A DNA stretch of 64,000 bases from Thermostichus lividus PCC 6715 (GTDB lineage: Bacteria; Cyanobacteriota; Cyanobacteriia; Thermosynechococcales; Thermosynechococcaceae), in assembly GCF_002754935.1 (NCBI RefSeq), contig NZ_CP018092.1, positions 186,001-250,000 on the forward strand, written 5' to 3'. Shown here one piece after another: positions 45,829 through 52,870 of the stretch. The number at the start of each line of letters is the position of its first letter. The stretch's first letter is position 1. A model generated the notes under the pieces. That model saw only the letters and a list, made by a program, of their open reading frames with translations. It was not told where the DNA came from and made no database searches. Position numbers and translations under genes: made by a program.

Positions 45829-46899
45829 CTAGAGGGCAAGCCGTTCTGGCAGTTTTAGGGAGCGCAAGAGGCGATCGCCATCCACATGCTCTTGCATCAG
45901 TTGCTCGATAAACTTCACCTTAGCTACCTCGTGCAGTCGCACTTGGCCAAAGGCGCGATCTACAATTTCCACCGCTGTGAGGGTGTCTAAGTCCACCGAT
46001 AGGATCGGAATTTCTAACTCTTCAGCACGGGCCAGAATGGCCGGCGACGGTGGCAGGTGCCCGGTGAGAATAAGACAATGGGTGGAGGTTTCCAGTGCCG
46101 CCCACTGAATATCGGTGCGATCGCCCCCCGTAATCACCGCCATGTTGTTCCCCTTGCGGAAGTATTTCAACGCTGCACTTACATTCATGGCACCAATGGT
46201 CAACTCTTCCACAAGCAGGTCAAGGCGATCGGGGCGACACAACACCTCTGCCCCCAACTGCCGCACCAACTCACGAACACTGACACTGCGGAGTAACTGA
46301 CTGCGGGGTAACAACCCAAACACCGGTACCTGCTGTGCTTCAAGGTAGTCACAAATGGCCTTAAGGGGTTCGCGCTCCGCATCGGGGATATCGTTAATAA
46401 TCACCCCTAGCAGGCGATCGCCCAGTTCCGACTTAGCCAATAAAATTGACTCCACCACTAAGGGGGAGTCGTAGCGGACAACTAAGAGAATGGGCGCATC
46501 TAGCACCTGCGCCATTTCCCCCATCCCTAGATCAAATAGGCGACCTTCGGCTAGGGTGGCTGGCCCCTCCAGCAGCACAACGTCTTCACTATTGTCGTTT
46601 TGGTAGGCGGTGAGTGCCTGCCGATAGTCAGTTTGATCTCGGCCAGTCAGTCGCGCTTCAATCGTCTCAGGGGTCAAGGTGAGCAGGGTTGGCCGCACCG
46701 TTGGCAGATTAAGGGTATGCTGCACAAACCACACATCCGCTTCCGTGTCCTCAGTATCAGCGTTGGGTTGAAAGGTGCCTAAGGGCTTGCCGTAGCCAAC
46801 ATTGAAGTGGCGATCGCGCAGTAGCTTTGCCAAACCCAAAATCGTTGCAGACTTACCGCTGTAAGCCACCATGGACGCGATGAGCAGATGTTTCGGCAC
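45829..46899 (-). CDS. DRTGG-domain protein, BioD-like (phosphotransacetylase-type)
   Basis: A 356-residue protein. The N-terminal part is a P-loop dethiobiotin-synthetase-like domain (ASMVAYSGKSATILGLAKLL, LLEGPATLAEG) and the C-terminal half holds a DRTGG domain (residues ~215-325; NMAVITGGDRTDIQWAA). The architecture resembles the N-terminal part of Pta phosphotransacetylases, but no acetyltransferase domain is present. It may be a nucleotide-sensing regulator; function not established. Confidence 0.85.
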   Translation of the reverse strand: MPKHLLIASMVAYSGKSATILGLAKLLRDRHFNVGYGKPLGTFQPNADTEDTEADVWFVQHTLNLPTVRPTLLTLTPETIEARLTGRDQTDYRQALTAYQNDNSEDVVLLEGPATLAEGRLFDLGMGEMAQVLDAPILLVVRYDSPLVVESILLAKSELGDRLLGVIINDIPDAEREPLKAICDYLEAQQVPVFGLLPRSQLLRSVSVRELVRQLGAEVLCRPDRLDLLVEELTIGAMNVSAALKYFRKGNNMAVITGGDRTDIQWAALETSTHCLILTGHLPPSPAILARAEELEIPILSVDLDTLTAVEIVDRAFGQVRLHEVAKVKFIEQLMQEHVDGDRLLRSLKLPERLAL

Positions 46900-46944
46900 T
46901 GTTGTCTTATTCCTCCCTCAGCGGTATCCCCAAGATGTCTATCA

Positions 46945-47319
46945 TTACTCAAGTCGCAGTAGCTTACGGTAAAACCCCTTAGAAAAATCAGCAATACGAT
47001 GCTTTTTGTAGTTAATAATCACATCAATGAGGTGATCGACCAACTCAAAGGTCGTAATCGAAATTTCGTACTGGAGATCAACAGAATTATCAAACATGAC
47101 TGTACAGCGCGACAGATCGGCCGGCAGATTGGCAATGGTCCATGAGGCTACAAAATCAACGTTGTCACCCCCTTCAATCCCGCGCTGCCCCTCCAGCCTT
47201 CCCTGTCGGTAAAGAGCAATACCAAGGGGAAGGAGCACCCGTTTCTCATTGCGCATATAGGGGGCAAAAATATTCACCTCCCGAGGGTTGGCAGGCTGAA
47301 GCTGATCCAAAGCGGTCAT
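46945..47319 (-). CDS. ebsA: EbsA-like type IV pilus protein
   Basis: A 124-residue protein resembling EbsA (essential for biofilm suppression), which interacts with the type IV pilus ATPase in Synechococcus. Matching segments by memory are VNIFAPYMRNEKRVLLPLG, the GIEGGDNVDFVASW strand and the closing FSKGFYRKLLRLE. The identification rests on recalled similarity and should be verified. It lies downstream of DUF760 on the opposite strand. Confidence 0.6.
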   Translation of the reverse strand: MTALDQLQPANPREVNIFAPYMRNEKRVLLPLGIALYRQGRLEGQRGIEGGDNVDFVASWTIANLPADLSRCTVMFDNSVDLQYEISITTFELVDHLIDVIINYKKHRIADFSKGFYRKLLRLE

Positions 47320-47457
47320 GGAGGAATCCTCATCCGGTCTGACGCAGTGCTGAGGTCTATTTTACAGGAGTTGCCGGCCGAGGCAGTGCCCTCAGCTGCA
47401 ACGGCAGCAGTAGCGGATTTGCATTTGGTAACATATAGTTAACATAACGCGCGAGCA

Positions 47458-47790
47458 ATGCCTATGGTTTTTGATCCCGGACATGCTGATTTTCACGGTT
47501 CCTTTACTGAGGATGGGCAGCCGAACCTGCTCTTAAAGTATCTACAACGTCAATCGCCGGAAGTACTAACGCGCATTGCCCGCTCCGTGAGTCCTGAAAT
47601 TCGTCAAATTATTAGCCAAAACGTCCAAGGGCTAGTGGGGGGGCTGCCGTCGGAGGACTTTAATGTGCAAATTGCTACAGACCGTGACAATCTTGCAGGG
47701 TTGCTGGCCTCCGCCATGATGACGGGGTATTTTCTGCGCCAAATGGAACAGCGCATGGAACTGGAAATGAGCCTAGACGATTTGGTTTGA
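47458..47790 (+). CDS. DUF760 protein
   Basis: A 110-residue helical protein of the DUF760 family found in cyanobacteria and plastids, function unknown. Segments LLLKYLQRQSPEVLTRIAR and MMTGYFLRQMEQRMELE are typical. No signal or membrane segment. It starts with ATG 47458 and is followed after 14 bp by a membrane protein gene on the same strand. Confidence 0.8.
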   Translation: MPMVFDPGHADFHGSFTEDGQPNLLLKYLQRQSPEVLTRIARSVSPEIRQIISQNVQGLVGGLPSEDFNVQIATDRDNLAGLLASAMMTGYFLRQMEQRMELEMSLDDLV

Positions 47791-47804
47791 TCTGAGAGTA
47801 GTCT

Positions 47805-48233
47805 GTGTCGGATCCGTGGCACCAATTCAAGGCGCTGCCTTGGCGATCGCTGATCCCTACGGGGCTGCTCGTTGCCCTCATTGCTGCGCTGTTTGATACT
47901 GGGCTGTACTACATTGGCAGTGCGTCATTGTTGATGCGCGAAGTGTTAATCATTTTGTTACAGCCGCCCCTCAGTTTGCTAGTGCAGTTGGGGATGAGTA
48001 TTGCGTTGGGGATGCTGGCGGTGCTGTGCCTCGAAGTTTGGTTTAACCCGGCACCTATATATGGCGGCACCCTGTGGGGATTATTCTTGTGCTTACTCTT
48101 AGCCAGCTTGGGGTTTAGTTTTTTCGGCTCCCTGCTTGGGCTGCGATCTGTTTTTTTCCCGATCACCGAAGTGTTCTTGATTGGGACGGCCATGGGAATT
48201 TTTTGGCAGGGTCGCCGCTACTGGCGTTACTAG
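47805..48233 (+). CDS. Small integral membrane protein
   Basis: A 142-residue protein starting with GTG and containing four hydrophobic helices (SLIPTGLLVALIAALFD, LLVQLGMSIALGMLAVLC, LWGLFLCLLLASLGFSFF and FLIGTAMGIFW), with a basic C-terminus. No family recognised. Its closeness to DUF760 suggests one operon. Confidence 0.7.
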   Translation: MSDPWHQFKALPWRSLIPTGLLVALIAALFDTGLYYIGSASLLMREVLIILLQPPLSLLVQLGMSIALGMLAVLCLEVWFNPAPIYGGTLWGLFLCLLLASLGFSFFGSLLGLRSVFFPITEVFLIGTAMGIFWQGRRYWRY

Positions 48234-48394
48234 CGCCCTAGTAGCTCGTTTGATACTCCGCCTTCCTTGACACGGAAGGATGCCAAGGCACGCTGGCGTA
48301 GAACTAACCCCTAACCGCTATACCTGCGGCAGGCTAGCACCAACGCGTTGTGGCGGAGCACTGCAGTGATTCTTAGTGAGTAGCTAGCACGTGT

Positions 48395-48535
48395 TTATGG
48401 TGAAGGCGACGTTTCTGGGGAAGGTGACTCCGTAGGAGTAGTTGTTTGGCCACCGCCCCCCCCGCAGGCCACCAGACCCACAGAGAAACTAGAGAGAACT
48501 AGAGCAATAGCTAAGAGTTTGTAGATAGATTTCAT
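48395..48535 (-). CDS. 46-residue Ser/Pro/Thr-rich lipoprotein
   Basis: A small gene reading MKSIYKLLAIALVLSSFS, then a lipobox LVAC, five glycines and a low-complexity tail (TTTPTESPSPETSPSP). After cleavage at the cysteine only about 23 residues remain. It has the shape of tiny cyanobacterial envelope lipoproteins. Upstream sequence contains GGGGAGTACT as a possible ribosome site. The poly-G stretch makes length uncertain to one base. Confidence 0.65.
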   Translation of the reverse strand: MKSIYKLLAIALVLSSFSVGLVACGGGGGQTTTPTESPSPETSPSP

Positions 48536-48672
48536 TTATAGTACTCCCCACAATAACGGTTGGAACTTGGTTAGCACTTCCTTTCTACCAAGTTAGGGTG
48601 GGGTTTGGCAACAGTGCCGCTAGGATAGTAGTCCGGAAAACTTTGAGCGCAATGTTCTATACCATTTTCCCT

Positions 48673-49114
48673 TTATAGGAGTGATGTGGGCGGGCTAAAA
48701 CCCCTCCGCTTTAGCGAGGGGATACAGCCAACTCAGGGGGCTTTAGCCCTCTCTATGTGTTAAACTAGAGACGTGGAAAGTAGGCGTATCAACTACGCGA
48801 AGAAACATCCTAGTACGGAGAAATCCCGGCAAGTAAGTCACTACCGCTTTGGCGGCAAGCCTAAACCACTGCAAGCAATGGCAGGATGTTGAGCGTATCG
48901 AACTGGCTAGTGTTGAAAAGTGCGAAACCACGAACCGAAACATAAACGTAGTCCCAATAGCAGAGATGCTTGAGGTGAGTAGGGGGTCTTTGACTGCCCC
49001 CACCCGCATTAAGTTGTGGGTGACAGCTCAAGGGAAAAGCGAAGCAATGCGGCTTCAGCCCGTTGCGTAGCATCCTTTGGGAATCCCCTCTCTTTCAAGG
49101 AGGGGAGAAGTCAA
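48673..49114 (+). mobile_element. IS200/IS605-like non-autonomous element, copy 3
   Basis: Third copy, 442 bp, with the same ends as copy 1 (TTATAGGAGTGATGTGGG to GAAGTCAA) and without the 12-bp duplication. It differs by a few substitutions: C at GAACTGG, G at CAGAGATG and T at 49048. The last changes a C-G pair of the interior 9-bp stem to a T-G wobble, keeping the fold. It abuts, and probably inserted in, an acetyltransferase gene. Confidence 0.72.
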
Positions 49115-49346
49115 GAATGGCGCAAATCACGATATGCAGGGCTTTTCCACCTATCCGTTTTACATTTTTGGACAGGGCTGGGAGCAGGTTGAGCTACCCC
49201 CAGACGTGCAGTGTTTCAAGAGAGATACGGTCATTGCTCAGCTAGAGCAAATTGCGTGGTGGCACTGGGACGCAGCAAAAATCAGCCAATGCCTCCCCCA
49301 CATTGTGGCAGCAGATATTCATGCATTGCAGGGCAGTGCTGGGTGA
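49113..49346 (+). pseudogene. Vat/CatB-type acetyltransferase remnant
   Basis: Reading from the element boundary gives NGANHDMQGFSTYPFYIFGQ, which matches the middle of CatB-related xenobiotic O-acetyltransferases, then GWEQVELPPD, FKRDTVI and directly AQLEQIAWWHWDAAKIS to a normal C-terminus. The front third of the gene is missing at the repeat-element edge, and the hexapeptide-repeat section normally between DTVIGND and ETVAQLEQ is also gone. The internal loss joins two similar ACGGTC stretches, as expected of a deletion between short repeats. Not functional. Confidence 0.75.
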
Positions 49347-49350
49347 CCCA

Positions 49351-50099
49351 ATGGCAACAGAGCGGTTACAAAAAGTCCTTGCCCATTGGGGGTGGCATCG
49401 CGCCGCCATGCCGAAACCCTGATTCGTCAGGGGGACATTTGGGTCAATGGTCACCCCGCTCAGGTGGGCGACAAAGTCGATCCCGATCGCGATCGCATTG
49501 AATATCACGGTCAACCCTTAAGACCCGCCGAGACCGTGGAGCGGGTGTATCTGTTACTCCATAAACCCAAGGGGGTCATTTCTACCTGTCAGGATCCTCG
49601 CGGTCGGTGCACAGTGCTGGACGTGCTGCCCCGCCCTTACCGAGCGGTTCCGGGACTGCATCCCGTGGGTCGCCTTGATGCCGATTCCAGTGGTGCGCTG
49701 ATTGTAACCAATGATGGGGAACTGACCTATTTGCTGACCCATCCCCGTCACTCTATTCCCAAAACCTATCGAGTGTGGGTGCAGGGGCAGCCCTCGGAGC
49801 CTACCCTTGCTCGCTGGCGTCATGGTGTTCCTTTGGATGGCCGCCTCACGTTGCCGGCAACGATTCGCCCTATTACCACCACGGGCGATCGCACCTTGTT
49901 AGACGTTGTGCTGCGCGAAGGCCGTAATCGCCAAATTCGCCGTGTTGCTGAGGCGTTGGGGCATCCGGTTATCAGTCTAAAACGGGTGGCGATCGGTGCT
50001 GTTCACCTCGGAGGATTGCGCCCCCAACAGGTGCGCCCCCTCAGCCGCTACGAACTGGATGCTCTGCGCAAGGCAGGTGGCTGTCGGTCTAGGGTCTAG
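49351..50099 (+). pseudogene. RsuA/RluB-family rRNA pseudouridine synthase (frameshift as sequenced)
   Basis: A pseudouridine synthase with an N-terminal S4 RNA-binding domain and the catalytic domain with HPVGRLDADSSGALIVTNDG, which holds the nucleophilic Asp, and LREGRNRQIRRVAEALGH. The true start is ATG 49351 (MATERLQKVLAHWG). At 49388-49392 there are five Gs where six restore the frame to GVASRRHAETLIRQGDI. As sequenced, only the part after the run is open. Joined length is about 249 residues. Modified position in rRNA not assigned. Confidence 0.85.
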
Positions 50100-50216
50100 G
50101 CGGTTGCTGAAGTCTTCTATAGGGTCTCTCAATGAACTGGGATGGCTATAGTTGCTAGGATGGACTTGCCGTGTCTATGCTGTCCTAGCCGATGAGCGCG
50201 TCTTTCGGAGATTTAG

Positions 50217-50609
50217 ATGGACTCTCAACTCCCTGCCGGTATTACTGAGCACTTGCCGCCTGAGATTCTCAGTTGGCTGTACTCCTATCAGCAAGAGCAC
50301 CAGTTTGCCAATCTTGAAGGGGTCATTGTTGATATTATCTGCAAGTATTTTGACCAGAAAGGCCATCTCCCTGAGCGCCTTGCCGATCTTGAGCGGCGGG
50401 TGAATGCCCTAAGTCGCGAAGTCATTCAACTGCGCCAACGTCTCCCCGAAAATTACGATCGCCTACGAGAGCAGTTAGCAGCCGTCCGCTTAAGCCATTC
50501 GGGAATTCTGCACAATCTGCGGGATCGCGTTGAAAGCCTTGAACGTCAGGTATTCCCCAATGCCCCGACTGATGTGGCTATGGACGCTGACGCAGAGGTT
50601 GATAGCTAA
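50217..50609 (+). CDS. Conserved coiled-coil protein
   Basis: A 130-residue acidic protein; residues ~50-110 form a coiled coil (LADLERRVNALSREVIQLRQ). The N-terminal part (LPPEILSWLYSYQQEHQF) looks globular. No named family. It overlaps the convergent CTDH gene at 50578-50609. Confidence 0.65.
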   Translation: MDSQLPAGITEHLPPEILSWLYSYQQEHQFANLEGVIVDIICKYFDQKGHLPERLADLERRVNALSREVIQLRQRLPENYDRLREQLAAVRLSHSGILHNLRDRVESLERQVFPNAPTDVAMDADAEVDS

Positions 50610-51000
50610 AGAGTTCCTCGAGGGTAGCCAAGAGATCGACTTTGACACCGGTAATCTGATCCTGAGGGTTTAAGCCAAATTGCCATGCTACATTCACGGT
50701 AAATAGGGGCAGTTTCGCTTGGCCAACAATACGGTACACTCGCTCGTGCGGCTCGTGGCTGAGTAACTCTCCCTTGGTGGGCACCACCCGCATTCCCACG
50801 GCTTCTTGGGCTAGGTAGGTGGCGATCGCGGCTGGGCCAACCACCGGTTCTTCAAAGGGAGGAACGAGCACCCCATCTGTGGCAAATAGGTTGGCCACGT
50901 CTGGGTAGGCTTCGGCATTTAATCCAGCAAAGTAGGCGGCAATGGTAGCCTCACTCACACCGTCAATGGTGGGGGCACTGGCCAGTAATGTTGTGCTCAT
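50578..51000 (-). CDS. CTDH, OCP C-terminal-domain-like carotenoid protein
   Basis: A 140-residue NTF2-fold protein equivalent to the C-terminal domain of orange carotenoid protein. CTDH proteins take carotenoid from membranes and pass it to HCPs. Segments are ATIAAYFAGLNAEAYPDV, GVLVPPFEEPVVGPAAI and FTVNVAWQFGLNPQ, with the Trp expected at the carotenoid ring. There is no cysteine in the protein, so the disulphide dimer described for some CTDHs is impossible here. It lies downstream of the HCP gene on the same strand, past a terminator. Confidence 0.88.
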   Translation of the reverse strand: MSTTLLASAPTIDGVSEATIAAYFAGLNAEAYPDVANLFATDGVLVPPFEEPVVGPAAIATYLAQEAVGMRVVPTKGELLSHEPHERVYRIVGQAKLPLFTVNVAWQFGLNPQDQITGVKVDLLATLEELFSYQPLRQRP

Positions 51001-51032
51001 TGGTACTGCTCCTGAAAACTTGTAAAACCGCT

Positions 51033-51056
51033 AAAAAAAAGGGAGCGATCGCCCCC
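51033..51056 (-). terminator. Intrinsic terminator between HCP and CTDH genes
   Basis: On the minus strand GGGGGCGATCGCTCCC folds into a hairpin built on a HIP1 octamer (one mismatch) and is followed by eight Ts. It lies after the HCP stop and before the CTDH start, so it would cut or attenuate transcription between the two genes. Confidence 0.65.
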
Positions 51057-51079
51057 TTGCGTAACCCATGGCTATGCAC

Positions 51080-51577
51080 CTAGACAGCGAGGGGATCCAC
51101 ACCCATCGCCACTACGGCGTTGCGCAGCACCGTGATTTGTTGGCCAAAGTCAAGGGCTTTAATGGCATCAAAAACGCGGTTGGCATCACGACTCAGACGG
51201 TAGCCAGCGGGTACGGGTACCACAAACCCCTGCCGCATCAATTCTGCGAGTTGGTACCAAAAGGCTAATTTAGTATTGGGGCTAAACACACCGTAGGCGC
51301 GGGTCAGCGGCGTATCAACGTTGGCGACCAAGTCCCGCATGAATTGCAGTTGATCGTCAAAACTCAGAGCCTTGACTTGGTTCAGAAGCCCTTCAGCAAG
51401 CTGTAGGCGAGCCGTACCGGGCGCAGCAGCGGTAATGGAGCGACCTGTTTCTGTGTAGATAAACCACAGCAAGCCAAGTTTGTCATCAATGCTTAGGCAG
51501 TTGAACAGCGTTGTCACATCCTGCACCGCAGTGGCAAGGGTGGTTTGGGTGAAACGGTTGTCTGTCGTAAAGGTCAT
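51080..51577 (-). CDS. HCP, helical carotenoid protein (OCP N-terminal domain)
   Basis: A 165-residue all-helical carotenoid protein equivalent to the N-terminal effector domain of OCP. HCPs bind ketocarotenoid and quench singlet oxygen; some also quench phycobilisomes. Segments are FNCLSIDDKLGLLWFIYTET (with the Tyr44-type residue), FDDQLQFMRDLVAN and FSPNTKLAFWYQLAELM (Trp110-type). The gene stands apart from, but close to, the CTDH gene; no full-length OCP gene is in the window. Confidence 0.9.
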   Translation of the reverse strand: MTFTTDNRFTQTTLATAVQDVTTLFNCLSIDDKLGLLWFIYTETGRSITAAAPGTARLQLAEGLLNQVKALSFDDQLQFMRDLVANVDTPLTRAYGVFSPNTKLAFWYQLAELMRQGFVVPVPAGYRLSRDANRVFDAIKALDFGQQITVLRNAVVAMGVDPLAV

Positions 51578-51774
51578 ATCGCTTCAGAGATGTTTTACGT
51601 CTAGCGTTGGGCTATCTTATCTCTGCCTCCTAGTCAATATTATGTTACATTTCTTTACGAAAAGCAACATTGTTTTATAAATGGCAACGATAGAGCCGCA
51701 AAATGTCGGGAATGAGCCGATCGGTAATCATTACAAATGTTAGGATGACCTCTGACTTGAGGGAGATCTGAGGA

Positions 51775-52866
51775 GTGACGCGGCCAACGCTCTACGTGGC
51801 ACTGACAAATCATGGGTTTGGGCACGTGGCGCGGACAGCGGCGTTAGTGAATGCAATTCGCCGTCACGTCCCTGATGTGCTCCCCCTGATTGTGACGGCG
51901 GCTCCCCATTGGTTGTTGCAGGCCAACCTTGAGGGAGACTTTATCCATCGCCCGCGCGCCCTTGACCTTGGGGTGGTGCAAACCGACAGTTTACACATGG
52001 ATTTGACGGCCACCCGCGCCAAACTGTTGCAACTCCAAGGGATGGCACCGGAGTTAATCCGCGCCGAAGTGGACTTTATCCAGCAGAACCGGGCGCAGTT
52101 AGTACTGGCGGATGTGCCGCCCCTTGCAGTGGCGATCGCCCACGGGGCAGGGGTGCCCTGCTGGATGGCAACCAACTTTGGCTGGGATTTTATTTACCGT
52201 TCCTTTGGCGAGACCTTTAGGGAGATAGCCGACTGGGTGAGTGACCTCTATGGGGGTTGCGATCGCCTCTTTGAGCTTCCCTTTGCTGAACCCTTAAGCG
52301 CCTTTCCCCACAAAGAACGGGTAGGCTTGACAGGGGCTGAACCGCGTTACACTGAAGCGCAGATCCGAACTCAACTGGGGCTAACGACGGCCAAAGAACG
52401 TACGGTGCTCCTGACCTTTGGTGGGCTGAGTTTAGAGGCGATCCCCTACCACGCCCTCACCGCATTTCCAGACTGGCAGTTTCTCACCTTTGATGCTACT
52501 GCCCCTGAGTTACCCAATCTCCTCAAGTTATGCGGGCGGCAGTTACGCCCCGTTGACGTGATGCCCCTGTGCGGTCGCATTATCTCTAAACCCGGCTATG
52601 GTACCTATTCCGAAGCCTGCCGCTTGGGAGTTCCGGTCGCTACCATTCGCCGCGATGATTTTGCCGAGGGGCCAATTCTTGTTGCAGGGTTGCAAGCCCA
52701 TCACCCCCATCAAATTCTCAGCCATGAGGACTTCTTTGGTGGGAACTGGGCGTTTTTGCACGCGGAGCCAGACCCACCCCAAGAGCCGATCCCCTTAGAC
52801 ACAAACGGTAACCTCACGATTGCGACCGCCGTTGCGTATTATTTGAGTAACCTTTCACAGCCATAG
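51775..52866 (+). CDS. Glycosyltransferase-like protein (GT-B fold)
   Basis: A 363-residue GT-B-fold protein, by eye related to GT1/GT28-type UDP-sugar transferases. The N-terminal domain begins TLYVALTNHGFGHVARTAAL, with the G-x-G-H loop of that group; the C-terminal domain has VLLTFGGLS, and SKPGYGTYSEACRLGVPVA fits the donor-site loop. No signal or membrane helix. GTG 51775 follows GGGAGATCTGAGGAG, a strong ribosome site. Sugar and acceptor unknown. It is followed 4 bp later by the TPR glycosyltransferase. Confidence 0.8.
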   Translation: MTRPTLYVALTNHGFGHVARTAALVNAIRRHVPDVLPLIVTAAPHWLLQANLEGDFIHRPRALDLGVVQTDSLHMDLTATRAKLLQLQGMAPELIRAEVDFIQQNRAQLVLADVPPLAVAIAHGAGVPCWMATNFGWDFIYRSFGETFREIADWVSDLYGGCDRLFELPFAEPLSAFPHKERVGLTGAEPRYTEAQIRTQLGLTTAKERTVLLTFGGLSLEAIPYHALTAFPDWQFLTFDATAPELPNLLKLCGRQLRPVDVMPLCGRIISKPGYGTYSEACRLGVPVATIRRDDFAEGPILVAGLQAHHPHQILSHEDFFGGNWAFLHAEPDPPQEPIPLDTNGNLTIATAVAYYLSNLSQP

Positions 52867-52870
52867 GTTC

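Noticed and set aside
50152-50200. GCTAGGA/TCCTAGC arms before the coiled-coil gene at 50217
   Set aside because: Large loop and no run of Ts; likely chance pairing.
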